A stretch of 64,000 nt of DNA from Chytridium lagenaria. Taxonomy: Eukaryota; Chytridiomycota; Chytridiomycetes; Chytridiales; Chytridiaceae. The stretch covers positions 87,482 through 151,481 of the forward strand of contig JAHLKC010000097.1 of the NCBI GenBank assembly GCA_025449115.1. The letters run 5' to 3'. A program made the translations under genes and the position numbers. Below, one piece after another: positions 11,014 through 21,392 of the stretch. The notes beneath the pieces were generated by a model, which was given only the letters and a program-made list of their open reading frames with translations, did no database searches and was not told where the DNA came from. The number at the start of each line of letters is the position of its first letter. Positions within the stretch are counted from its first letter, which is position 1.

Positions 11014-11640
11014 TCAAACAAACAAAGCCGCAACACCCACAGCCGCAACCACAAACGAAGCCGCAACCTTCTCTGCTCCACTCTGAACAAGGTTCGTCAA
11101 CACAGGCGCCTTGCTGGTTGCAGGCAACCCACCATAGTTCTTGGGTGTTGGCGTAGGTGTCACGGGAACGGCTGCACGGGATGACGTGACCGATGGCTCG
11201 CCCTCACATTCAGGCTCGTAGGCCGGGGTTGTCACCACGGGCTTAACAGTGGACTTAAGGGTGGGTGGGGCGACGCCGTAGTCTTTAGTGGGGGTGATGG
11301 CTGGTGCTGCGACGGATAAGGTGATACCGCCGTATTCTTTTGATGGACTTGCGACTGGGGCGGCGACGGAGACGGTGAGAACTTGAGCTGTAGCGCCGTA
11401 TTCCTTTGAAGCAGTGTTGACGGGGGCTGCGGCGGAGGAGGCGATGCCGTTGTATTCTTTGGCGGGGATGGCGGGGGCGGCGACGGCGGAGGTTGGGGCC
11501 GCGCCACCGTATTCCTTTGCGGGAGCGTTGACGGGGGCTACGGCGGTACCGATAGGCTTGGGAGCGGGAGCGCCGTAGGAGTCACCGTCGGCGGAGACGA
11601 GGGCGGCGATGGAGAGGATGGCAAGAGCGGTGAAGTGCAT
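11014..11640 (-). CDS. Secreted EYGG-repeat GPI-type wall protein, family member B
   Basis: The start at 11640 gives 208 residues with the leader MHFTALAILSIAALVSAD, almost the same leader as the paralogue at 16245. The frame is open upstream to 11985, but that extension lacks signal-peptide character. The mature region has about five repeats of a roughly 20-25-residue unit built on AAP(V/A)..P.KEYGG, then PAYEPECEGE, an SSRAAVPVTPTP module, NLVQSGAEK and a hydrophobic tail (VVAAVGVAALFV) fitting GPI attachment. The SSRAAVPVTPTP module is the same as the repeat unit of the gene at 16844-18686. A wall structural or adhesive role is inferred from composition only. Confidence 0.72.
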   Translation of the reverse strand: MHFTALAILSIAALVSADGDSYGAPAPKPIGTAVAPVNAPAKEYGGAAPTSAVAAPAIPAKEYNGIASSAAAPVNTASKEYGATAQVLTVSVAAPVASPSKEYGGITLSVAAPAITPTKDYGVAPPTLKSTVKPVVTTPAYEPECEGEPSVTSSRAAVPVTPTPTPKNYGGLPATSKAPVLTNLVQSGAEKVAASFVVAAVGVAALFV

Positions 11641-13492
11641 TTTTGGTTGAGGTTTGTGTGGTTGAAAAAACGTGGAGAGATTTTTTTCTATGGGTTTTCT
11701 ATTGCAGGTGTCTAGGAGTGGGCGTTTGGTGAGGAAGGAGGGATGGTGGAACTTTGGAGCGGTTTTAAGTAGGCGAGGCAGGGGGGGCTTCCAATTATTG
11801 ATGGGTGGGGGATCTTGTTTATTGGAAAGATGGGTGGGGATGTTTCGGAATGAGGAGTTGGGGAAGGGGGTTCCCCTCGGGTGACCGTCAACAAACGAAC
11901 GGTCAATGTCACCTTTAGCATTTTGAATGAAATTGGGAGGTAAGAGGCACTTAGGGAGATGAGGGGTGGCGATTTGACTTGTCAATACAGTGTAATTTCA
12001 AGCCGTCCAATTGAAGAGAGTCGGAGTTGGGAAATGTCAAATGGCGTCCAATCCATTGTGACAAACATTGCGTTTATTGGTGAATTGGAAATTGGATCCA
12101 AGAAAGCACAAATCATGACGTTTGATGAGGGACGATGGACGAACCAACACTGGAATAGGGTGACTCTGAGGATACTTCGGGTGGTTGAGAGTTGGTTGGG
12201 TAGTGGTGATTACATTTTAATGAGAATATAAACAAGAGAATTGGTGTGTGGTTCCCTCGTACGGTTGGTGTGTTTGCGGGTGCTCATGTTGGACATCAAT
12301 GCCGTTGGACCACTTATACCATGCAGTAGGACCAATTCAACATTCACACTGGTGTTTATGAGTTGAATAGGATACGGGTCGGCTATATGGATGGAGAGAC
12401 CTTTGAATTTTTTTGTTTTGATCAGTTTTTTTTTTTAAAGACTTTCGAGGACAACCAACGGATTAACAGGCAATCACGACATCTTTGACCGGTCTCAACT
12501 CCTTTTGATTAACACTTCGCAATTAACCGTCAACCGCGATTTATCACTTCTCACGCCACAACGTTTGCGTTGTCCCATTACTCGAAGCTTAGATCGCCAT
12601 GATAAGCGATGACGGTGAAGTGAGGTAAAAAGTGACCTCTTTTTTTTCGTTTACCTTTCTTCCTTACTTCTTCAAGACTTCTGTAAACATACAGCTTGTT
12701 GGGAAATGAAGTAGGTGAGCATCTATGTTGGTGAGTTTTATAAAGTATGATGGATTGGTCAATGACGGGATACTTGGAGTCATGTCTTGTTAGTGTATTA
12801 TGTGAGATGATGGCCGTCGTTGTTTTTGTAAGGCAATTATATATTGAAATACTTCATCTTTTAGAAAAAGTGAAAAATTATTCATCTTTTTTTATCATTT
12901 TCAAAGCCAAGCCCTTTTCGTCCTCCTCTCTTTCTCCTTTAATTCTCTCCTTCGTGCTCGTCTCACACTGTAGTACAATTTGCTACACTGATAAGGGAAG
13001 CCCTGCCATATTGCATTTCATAAATCGACCTTTAATTTCGAACATGTGTATTAGTCACTGCCATTTACACGCTATTTTCCGTTTCGCGTCGACGCGTTTT
13101 CGTATTGTTGGTGATGGAAGTTGTTTTTTTGCTCTTCACTACGAAAAACACAGGACAATACCCGATTTTTGTATCTCTGTTAGAGTGAATATATAAAACA
13201 TGAAGATGAGTCTCCTTACCGCTGTTTTCTCATCATTTTTCTGCTCATCAATCCACAATTTCCATCAATCCACACCCACAGTTACAAAGCGTCCCAGTTC
13301 CATATTCACATAAATGCGCAGCATTTAACAAAGAATCAACAAAATCAACTGCGTCAACCTATGTCCTTTCTCATCTGAATCCACAATCATGCACCAAATC
13401 CACAGACCATCAATCCACATCCCCCCTCTTTCCACATAAATACACACCTCGTAACTCTAATTCCTTACACGAACCCCCTCTTCATACCAATT
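11641..13492. other. Intergenic, no supported gene
   Basis: About 1.85 kb. A 149-codon plus-strand frame at 12747-13196 has AT-biased composition, no domain and no start context, and is not called. The rest is non-coding as far as I can see. Confidence 0.4.
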
Positions 13493-13693
13493 ATGGCTGT
13501 CATCTACATCCCCGCAGACGGTCCCCTCCGTCCTATCATGATCACCCTCGCCGTCATCCTTCTCATTCTGAGTATCTACATCACCATCGACAATTGCGTC
13601 ATCAAGAAGAGACGGAGGGAGGCCGCAAGACTTGAAGCCGTGCAAGTGCATCAACAAGAAACGGGTACCGTTCATCAAGCGCAGAAAGTCTAA
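13493..13693 (+). CDS. Small single-pass membrane protein
   Basis: A 66-residue frame. The short N-terminus is followed by one membrane segment at about residues 14-33 (IMITLAVILLILSIYITI), then a basic stretch (KKRRRE) and a polar tail, implying the tail faces the cytoplasm. The family is unknown. The last roughly 22 codons and the stop sit in a DNA segment that is tandemly duplicated immediately downstream (13630-13775), so the present C-terminus may be the result of that duplication. Small size makes the call uncertain. Confidence 0.45.
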   Translation: MAVIYIPADGPLRPIMITLAVILLILSIYITIDNCVIKKRRREAARLEAVQVHQQETGTVHQAQKV

Positions 13694-13775
13694 CAAGAAT
13701 GTTGAAGCCATGCAAGTGTATCAGCAAGAAACGGGGACCGTTTATCAAGAGCAGAAGCTGCTTAAAAAGAATGTT
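13630..13775 (+). repeat. Two-copy tandem duplication at the 3' end of the small membrane protein gene
   Basis: A unit of about 71 bp beginning TTGAAGCC.TGCAAGTG and containing CAAGAAACGG.ACCGTT occurs twice in direct orientation (about 13631 and 13702). The first copy ends the frame at 13693. The second lies just beyond, diverged at roughly a tenth of positions. Confidence 0.75.
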
Positions 13776-14409
13776 GGGTACACCTGCATTGGTGTTTTGT
13801 AAAGGCGTTTTGTTTTGGGTGGACCATGGACTTTGCTTTTTGGCTTTTGGAAGTTTTACCTCATACCTACCTATCGATCTCATGGTTTTCCTTAACATAC
13901 TGAAGGTTTAGGGTGTCGTTTTTGGTGTGAAGATGTATATACCTGCACTGAAAGACTCCCTTAAGCTTTTATCGCGATTATTCTATTTTTGTTTTTGTTT
14001 TTTTCAATATACTCAAAACTGTTATCAAGAAATTTTTATTAGTCACTGGCACCTTTCGGCTTCATTGTAACTTCCAAAAATGCAATGAAAACCAGCGGTT
14101 TTATAGTTAGAGACGAGATAGTCGTGTTTCGAAGGGTTAAAAGTATTACGTTAATTTTTGGGGATGGTTTGCAATTATTGATTTAATGAAAACTTTGGTA
14201 AATTAACACCGGTGTCAGCATGCTTTTTAATTTATTGCAAGTTGTTTTATTTCTTTTCGATTTTCTGTTAATGCGCGATATGCAATACTGATATATAAAA
14301 AAAAAGGGTTGCAATAAAATATATAGAAAACGACTCTTGTCTTGAGGTGTATTTTTGACGGTTCATTGTGATGCTTTCACTTTGTCGTTTGTTTTTTTTA
14401 ACGTTTTCT
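13776..14409. other. Intergenic, AT-rich
   Basis: About 630 bp with low-complexity T and A runs and no supported gene. Confidence 0.5.
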
Positions 14410-15299
14410 TCATCTTCTTTCACGGTCACGCGGTTTGTTGTGACGATGGGATGGGGTTTGGATAGGTGATTTGGAGGTGGATGTCGATTGTGATGTAGGA
14501 ATAGACGTCTCCGAGGCGAGGGATGATGTCAAGAGGTCAATGACGATGGTTGATGGGGATTCAGGGATAGACGTCTGGGAGATGGGGTTTGACGACGTGG
14601 AAAGGTCAGGAAGGAGAGTTGGAGATAAGGACACATCGTCTGTGGCTGTTAAAGTGACGGTGAACAATGTGGATGAAATGTAAGAGTTTAAAGATGTGGG
14701 AGTTTCTTGAAAAGGGCCATCCGTTTCGCTAAACCTTAACGTTGAAACCCCAGCTTCAACCTCCGTGACCACTGTTCCCATCCCATCCACACCATCAAGC
14801 ACTGTTGTCAATGCTACAGACGGTCGTGGTGGAACTGGAAACCCAAACGTTGCAAACCCCCCGCTGCTTCGATGAACATTTGATCGTCTAACTGGCGGGA
14901 TTGGATACCGACGTTGATAGGGTCGGTTGAGAGTTTGCTGCGGAATTGGAGGTCATGGGTGTCGCTAAGGGAGGCGTCGATGATGGCGAGGTTGAGGGTG
15001 TGACGTGGGTGGAGGGTTTGGGTTGGAGATTCTGGAAGTATAGGGAGGATGGTGGGGGTTATGAGATCCGTGTCTTGTGCGGTGGATGGTTTGGAATCTT
15101 CGCGTGCGTGGAGGGCTTTATGGAGGATGTTGGGGTTCACGAGCATAGTGTCGAGAGTTAAATCGCGACGAGCGTATGGGTGGGTTGGGGTGGGGGTGGT
15201 TAAGATGGCGTTAGCGAAGGGACACGCAGATGTGGGGATGGAGAAAACGCAATAGACGGTGAATAGAACGAGGAGGTAGAGGATTCGATGAATATTCAT
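14410..15299 (-). CDS. Secreted hypothetical protein (apparent frameshift)
   Basis: The start at 15299 gives a strong signal peptide (MNIHRILYLLVLFTVYCVF). The mature N-terminal part (to about 14814) is not recognised and has few cysteines. Near 14815-14850 the frame switches; the downstream frame (14811-14410) is Ser/Thr-rich (STSSNPISQTSIPESPSTI) and ends in basic residues rather than a hydrophobic tail. I read the two frames as one gene because the second has no start of its own and continues the same reading direction without a gap. It may be a secreted or wall protein without a GPI tail. Function unknown. Confidence 0.45.
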
Positions 15300-15326
15300 G
15301 ATTAACGAAACGCGATGAAAAAACAA

Positions 15327-15897
15327 TGGTTTGAAAGTGGAGGAGGAAGGAGGTTCAGTCTCCTCCCCTTCTTATACTATGAAATGTTCATCAATATGCG
15401 GCGACGATGGAAGATGAACGTACTCTTAAAATGCGGGAAGGGACCGTGACGGTTTCAGCTCCATCGCCTTTTGATGGGGTAGATGCGGGCGGGTGTCGTC
15501 AAAAGTCTGATGGTTGGTTCCAGAGGATGACGGTGACAAGGTCCGATTGATTAGGTTTGTCAGGTTTGCTTCTGTGAAGAAAAAAAGGAAAGGTGACGTT
15601 GATCGGTACCGAAATGGGTGATGGTCATGATGTGATGACGATATACCCAGAAACCAGCGCTATAGGCTTCTCGTCGGAGCAGAGAACATAGCGGAGTAGC
15701 AATCATAAAAACCGTGTTTGGGCAGTCATTGATAGATATACTATAAAAAACAACCCCCATCTAATGATTCTATATATTTACGAATGGCAAACTTCAACAG
15801 GAAATAAGGGCATAAAACCTAATCCCAAACAAAAGCACACCGCACACATTAAAAAGCTTGAAAAGAACTTGAAAGAACCCGTCGATCGAAAACGTCT
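15327..15897. other. Intergenic, no gene seen
   Basis: About 570 bp between two minus-strand secreted-protein genes. Only short frames. Confidence 0.5.
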
Positions 15898-16245
15898 TCA
15901 AACAAACAACGCCGCAACACCCACAGCAGCCGCCACAAACCCACCAGCAACATTCGCACCCGCACCACTCTGGTAAAGGTTGCTCTGCGTCGCCTTCTTC
16001 ACCGGTGAGACCGTGGTGGCCGGAAGGTCACCGCCGTAACCTGCAACCACAGTGGAAACGGGGGCAACAACCGTGGACTTGGTGTACCCGCCTGCAGGCT
16101 TGGTGTCGACTTCGTCGTCGCATTCAGGGGTGTAGGTGGGCTTCGAGGAGGTGGTGGTGGTGGTGCCTGGGAGAACGGTGGACTTTTGGTAGTCGGCGGA
16201 GACGAGGGCGGCGAGGGAGAGAAGGGCGAGGGTGGTGAAGTGCAT
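15898..16245 (-). CDS. Small secreted GPI-type wall protein, family member C
   Basis: 115 residues in one exon. The leader MHFTTLALLSLAALVSAD and the tail VAAAVGVAALFV are nearly identical to those of the family member at 11014-11640, but the middle is short and different. It carries a PTYTPECDDE motif (compare YEPECEGE and VYTPECDP in its neighbours), Lys-Ser-Thr-Val repeats, a single GYGG and NLYQSGAG. Conserved ends around a variable core are typical of a surface-protein family under diversification. No enzymatic domain. The upstream region is AT-rich. Confidence 0.72.
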   Translation of the reverse strand: MHFTTLALLSLAALVSADYQKSTVLPGTTTTTSSKPTYTPECDDEVDTKPAGGYTKSTVVAPVSTVVAGYGGDLPATTVSPVKKATQSNLYQSGAGANVAGGFVAAAVGVAALFV

Positions 16246-16843
16246 TTTTGATGATGTGTTGTGTGTGTGTGAGGTTTGAGAGGGTGAGGTGGTCTAAGAG
16301 GGATTGATCTAGAGGTTTTTCGTGAAGGCAGAGGGAAGGATGAGGATGAGTGATAGTGGGTGTTGTTATTTATTATTTTATTTATTTCACCTCCTCTTTC
16401 CTCTTCTGATAAGGAAAAAAAAAACATTTTAATTATGTAATTATGTCAACGTCTGTGTGTGACGCATTCTATGTTGTGTAACATAATTAGGGTGATACAA
16501 TTTGGAGAGAATTATCCATTTTGGGATTCCATGTGTCTCGCTGCTTATCTGGCCATTATTAAGCATTTTTTGCTCATTTCCCATCACGTCACGAAAATTT
16601 AAACTTAAAAAACGCGCTTTACACGCGTTCAAAATTGTCATTTCACAACCAGATACTTAATAAAACAGTGAGGATATCGTAGGTATTCAACAAAAACATT
16701 AATAAGAAAAGTTATCGACGAGCATAAAACATAGGGCGGGTATAAGGCTAAAAAAACCAACAAGCAAAACACACTATAAAATAAAAACTACCACCAGAAA
16801 AAACACAAAATGAAAAAACCAAAAAAAAAACTGGATATCTTTT
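16246..16843. other. Intergenic, AT-rich
   Basis: About 600 bp containing the promoter of family member C and the 3' end of the next gene. No gene recognised. Confidence 0.5.
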
Positions 16844-18686
16844 TCACATCATGAAATACGCCAAAGCCCCAATCACAAACGTCTTCACCACCATCATCCT
16901 CCTAGAACCCACTTGTCCCGTTGACGCGCTCTCAAACGCTTTCATCTGATTCGCCGCTGGAGCTCGGATATCTCCACCTGCTGTAAAACACACCCCATCA
17001 GTGATTTGGTATACGAGAAATGGAGGACTTACTTAACGCTACAATGGGGTTAGGGGCAACCGTGGGAGATGGGACCGCGTATGTGGGGATGTAGGCGTAG
17101 TTGAGGGTTGGAGGTGCTGTGGAGGTTGGGGCTGCTTTGGAGGTTGCAGTTGAAGTTGGGTCGCATTCTGGGGTGTAGACTGGGGTGGGAGCGGTGGAGG
17201 CGTAGGTTACTGTTACGGTGATGGGGACAGCGGCACGGGAGGATGTGACACTAGGGGTTGAACAGGGAGTCGTGGTTGCGACGTACGCAGGGGTTGGGGT
17301 GACTGGGACAGCGGCACGTGAAGACGCAACGACGGGGGTTGAGCATGGGGTTGTGGTTGCGACGTATGCGGGGGTTGGCGTGACGGGGACAGCGGCACGT
17401 GAGGATGTGACGACGGGGGTTGAGCAAGGAGTTGTGGTTGCAACGTATGCAGGTGTTGGCGTGACGGGGACAGCCGCACGTGAGGATGACACCACGGGAG
17501 TTGAACAAGGAGTCGTGGTTGCGACGTACGCGCGTGGGGTTGGGGTAACTGGGACAGCGGCACGTGAGGATGTCGCGACGGGAGTTGAACAAGGAGTCGT
17601 TGTTGCGACGTATGCAGGGGTTGGAGCGACGGGGGCTTTAGACGATGTTACAGGCTTAGGGGGAGCGTAATCAGGCGTTGGAGCGATTGGGGCTTTAGAG
17701 GACGTTACTGGGGAGCGACATATTCAGGGGTTACTGGAGCTTTAGTGGAAATGGGTGCGACATAGGACGGGGTGGGGATCACTGGTGCGCGGCTTGATCG
17801 GACTTCGGGGACGGCGTAAACGGGAGTTGGAGTGGGATCACTGGAGCGCGGCTTGATGTTATTTTTGGGACCTCATACACTGGGGTTGGAGTGGGGATCA
17901 CTGGAGCGCGGCTTGATGCTACTTTTGGGACTTCATACACGGGAGCTGTGACGACTGGAGCTTTGGTTGAGGTTTTGAGGCAGGGTTTTTTGGTGGGAGT
18001 TGGAGCTATGGCGGCTGCTGAGGAGGTGAGTTTTGGGGGAGGTGGGGCGTATGCGGGGGTTGGGATGACTGGGGCTTTGGAGGAGACAATGGGGACGTAG
18101 GCTGGAGTTGGGTGTTGGGATGACGGGGGCTTTGGATGAGACGATGGGAGCGTAGGCTGGAGTTGGGGTGACTGGGGCTTTGGATGAGACGATGGGAGGA
18201 GCGTAGGCTGGAGTTGGAATGACTGGGGCTTTGGAGGAGACGATGGGAGGAGCGTAGGCTGGAGTTGAGGATGGCACAACAGGAGCACGGGAGGACGTCA
18301 CAGGGGGTGCATAATCTGGGGTTGGGGATGGCACGACCGGAGCTTTCGAAGATGTTACAACGGGTGGAGGTGCGTAAGGTGCAACAGTGACGACAGGAGC
18401 TGCAGACGAAACGACGATGGGTATCGGGGGTGCGTAATTGGGGGTTACGGGACGGCTGCCTTTGAGGATGTTGCGACGGGGGTTGTAGAGCATGGGGTTG
18501 TTGTGGGGCTACGTAGATCCCTGGAGCGTCGGTGACGGGGTTTGGGTCGACGTAGGCGTAGACATCGTCGCGTGGGAGGTACTGTTATATGATTAGTTGG
18601 ATGGAGTGGCTGGGTGGGTGGCTTACGACTGCTGTGACGGTGGATGCGGTGAGGACGGCGGTGAGGATGAGGTTGATGGCGACCAT
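16844..18686 (-). CDS. Large Pro/Thr repeat GPI-type wall protein (several apparent frameshifts)
   Basis: Three exons: 18686-18627 encodes the leader MVAINLILTAVLTASTVTAV; 18581-17033 encodes the repeats; and about 16981-16844 encodes a tail with a membrane-type end (VKTFVIGALAYFMM) suited to GPI attachment. The repeat exon has two classes. Upstream (about 18460-17650) is a 14-18-residue unit of type PTPAYAPPIVSSKAPVI in a dozen or so copies; downstream (about 17640-17210) is a 27-29-residue unit (VATTTPCSTPVVTSSRAAV) in about five copies. The units are degenerate at the protein level but similar in DNA, so expansion by unequal exchange is likely. Several frame changes (for example near 18490, 18100, 17830 and 17700) break the reading. 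O-glycosylated wall or adhesin role inferred from composition. Confidence 0.6.
17210..17640 (-). repeat. 81-87 bp minisatellite coding for SSRAAVPVTPTP units
   Basis: About five direct copies, each containing GGGACAGCGGCACG on the plus strand at intervals of about 81-87 bp, lie within the wall-protein gene. Copies differ by scattered substitutions and by one two-codon insertion (near 17535). Confidence 0.8.
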
Positions 18687-19186
18687 GTGTGATGGGGAGG
18701 GAAGGAGGAGAGGTTGGGGGGGTTTATAGGCAAATGGGTGTGCGTGATTGAGGCGCGGTTTATTTTTGGCGGGTCGGACGTTGATGAAATGAAATTGTGT
18801 CCGAAATTTTGGGAAGTGGCGTTTTGGGAACGTTAAAATAGAAATGATGAAGGGTTTGATTAAGTTTATATGTGGTTTAGAATGTAATAAATCGGGGTGG
18901 ATAAAGAGGTGACTAAGTAACTGAAAATCCGGTACCGTTGTCCAGCAACGGTAACTTACGAAAAACCACAAAAGAATGCCTTTCATCATCATAATACCAA
19001 TAACAACAGAAGCGTATACATTGTAAAGAATGGAGGATGGACCAGCCAGCAAGCCTCAATGGAGCAAGATAAAATACCCCCGTAAAAAAAAAAACAAAAT
19101 TCATTGACCAGCAATGAGGGCAACTTTGAGAGTAAAAGAAAAAAAAACAAAAACAACAAGGATAAACAAACAATCATGAAATTGTA
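18687..19186. other. Intergenic between minus-strand genes
   Basis: 500 bp. It contains a TATAAA on the minus strand at 18723-18728, about 37 bp upstream of the ATG at 18686. No gene seen. Confidence 0.5.
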
Positions 19187-20676
19187 TCAGGAATCAAGAA
19201 ACACTCTTTGGATCACGAAAGAAATATTATATCTATCACATTGAACACACCCAGGATACCGCGGCGATCCCGTATCGACCTCGAATATATTGTTCCCTGG
19301 AGGATCATACCGACCTACAAGAAAATAGAACACCAGCAATCAGCACATCTCAAAGTAAGAGGCTAGAAATACTCACACACAGTCGTCTGACAAGTAGACC
19401 TCTCATCATAATAACTCGCACATCCCACCTGCCTACTCGAATACCAAAGCACCTGCGAAGCATGATTCAACGTCCCCTCATACCCTTCACAAATCCATCC
19501 GTCAATACTCTCTTGCATGTATGTCGGTTCACCCTTGTACACCCCGTTCCCACCCTTTCCATAAATGTTCTCCCCATAGTTTTGGCCGTGGTCTAACGAA
19601 CAACCGGCTGCGAGAACCATTGCGCGGTCCCGTGCGATATAGTACATTTCGTTTGACCAGGTCAGCGGAACGTAGGAACCACCTTGGTAGCGTTGTCGCA
19701 TGGTGTTGTGGTATTCGAAACCGAATTGGAGTTCAGCGTCAGGAGCTGAGGGAGCTTGGGGTTGAGGAGGTTCTGGGGAGGGTTCTGGGGATGGCTCTGG
19801 AGATGGCTCTGGGGATGGACTTGGGGATGGTTCGCCTTCTGACGTTGTTGGGGTTTCGGTTGTTGATTCAATGGTTGTTGTGGTTGGTACTGGGCGGGTT
19901 GTTGTGGGAGTGGGACGACGGAAGGGAACCGACGGGGATTGAACGCAGATCTGGACGCCCAGGTTACGGGTGAGGAAGGAGCAGGATAGACGACGTTGAT
20001 GGTGTAGAGGTAGCCGACTGTCACGTTGTTGGATGTAGCAATGTCCTCGCATTTCGTTGCGGGTCCGACAGCAACCGAATTTGAGCAATCGGCGATAGGG
20101 ACGCTGGGTTGGGTGCGGGTAATGGATCCGGGAAGTTTGCAGGATTGAGATTGGATAATATACATAAAGAATCTGCGGGCAGTGTCTTGAAGCAGTTGAT
20201 GAAGGGGTTGAGACGGTAAAGGTACGTGACGGTGATGTTTTTGGATTTGGCGAGTTCGCTGCATGTTTCTTTTCCGGTTGGGGTGTAGGTGGTGATGCAT
20301 GTTCGAGACGGTCAATGACTTGAGAGGTTTTGGAGATGCAGAGGAATTCGCCTTGAGGTGGGAGAGAGGTGCAGTCGACTTTGTTGAGGTCTTGAATGGA
20401 TTTTTGAGTCTAGGTGGATTATGGTTAGATATTAATTCAGAAAGTTAGAATGAATGAAACTCATTCAAAACTCACCACACCCGTTGAGTTTGAGATCTTT
20501 GCGCAGGTATCCTTGCTTTGAATCTTGTAGCTCACTGGACACGATTTGACGACGTTCGACGAGGCATCACTGAGCGTTGGATCCACATGCCTTAGTACTG
20601 CGGCACTCACTGATGCGAGGATAGTGAATGCAATGGATAGTTGAAGGAGGAGTGAGAAGTTGGAAGATGAGGGCAT
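19187..20676 (-). CDS. Secreted LysM-CAP protein, paralogue 2 (frame interrupted)
   Basis: Three exons (20676-20476, 20409-19377, 19314-19187) with GT-AG introns. The start at 20676 gives the leader MPSSSNFSLLLQLSIAFTIL. LysM-like units follow: SCPVSYKIQSKDTCAKI, a second broken by indels around 20290-20150, and IADCSNSVAVGPATKCEDI. The linker has a run of PSPEPSPEP repeats. The CAP domain is complete: YHNTMRQRY, LDHGQNYGENI, GWICEGYEG, NHASQVLWY, VGCA and CRYDPPGNN, with a C-terminal extension of about 35 residues carrying two extra cysteines. At least two apparent indels shift the frame in exon 2 but cancel overall. It is more distant from paralogues 1 and 3 than they are from each other. 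It is divergently arranged with paralogue 3. Confidence 0.75.
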
Positions 20677-21392
20677 CGTGAGCCGCGATGTTGATGGTGA
20701 TGAGGAGACGGCCATCTTTCCATGTTTTATAATTGCATGATGGCAGACCCAAGGCATTTGAACACGTTACTCAAGACACAAGATGTTACACCAGATCACA
20801 CATTGGAATCTGGATTGGAAAACGCGTGAAAAGAACGCGTAAAAAATAATAAATAAATAAAATGAACGCGATGCATGTTGTGCTGAGACGTGTGACTCTT
20901 TTAAGCATCAAATATCCATCTGGATACCAGACACCTGTTTCTTTCCTTCCGCTGCAATATTCACATAGTCATCAATAGTACCACGCTTTCAGTGCAGGTC
21001 TAAGAGAAACTTTATCCTCATAATGTAATTAAAACTAAGTCACGCTTTTAAATTACTTGTTGAGAATGAATAAGAAATGACTTACGCGTACCTAACTACG
21101 CGTGTCCACACTCAAGACGGCGCAAGGAGCAAGAAAGAAGGTTGTTTGGACTTGTCTTTTTTGCCCTCTATATAATTAATTAATTAATTGAAAAAAGGGT
21201 GTGTTCCACAAGCAAGTTTTTAGCCCTTCATCCCATCACCATCAGCACCCACTCTCTCTCAACGCCGTCATCTGGGACAGGCGTCAATAGACAGAGGGAA
21301 GTATAGAAATAGAAGGGGGTGGAATATAGTCAGTCGTTATACGGTGCAAGAAGGGGAAGAGCATCAATCACATTACCATCTTCAAAAGAAGC
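20677..21392. promoter_or_regulatory. Shared intergenic region of two divergent LysM-CAP genes
   Basis: 716 bp separate the start codons of paralogues 2 (minus) and 3 (plus). The middle carries an ATTA tetranucleotide run at 21174-21190, next to a possible TATA element (CTATATAA). A bidirectional promoter is inferred from the arrangement only. Confidence 0.45.

Noticed and set aside
12747..13196. 149-codon plus-strand frame in an intergenic region
   Set aside because: AT-biased composition, no domain, leader or splice context, and no promoter-like feature.
17210..17640. Regularly spaced repeats that might suggest CRISPR
   Set aside because: They are coding repeats in a eukaryotic wall-protein gene, with no unique spacers between identical repeats.
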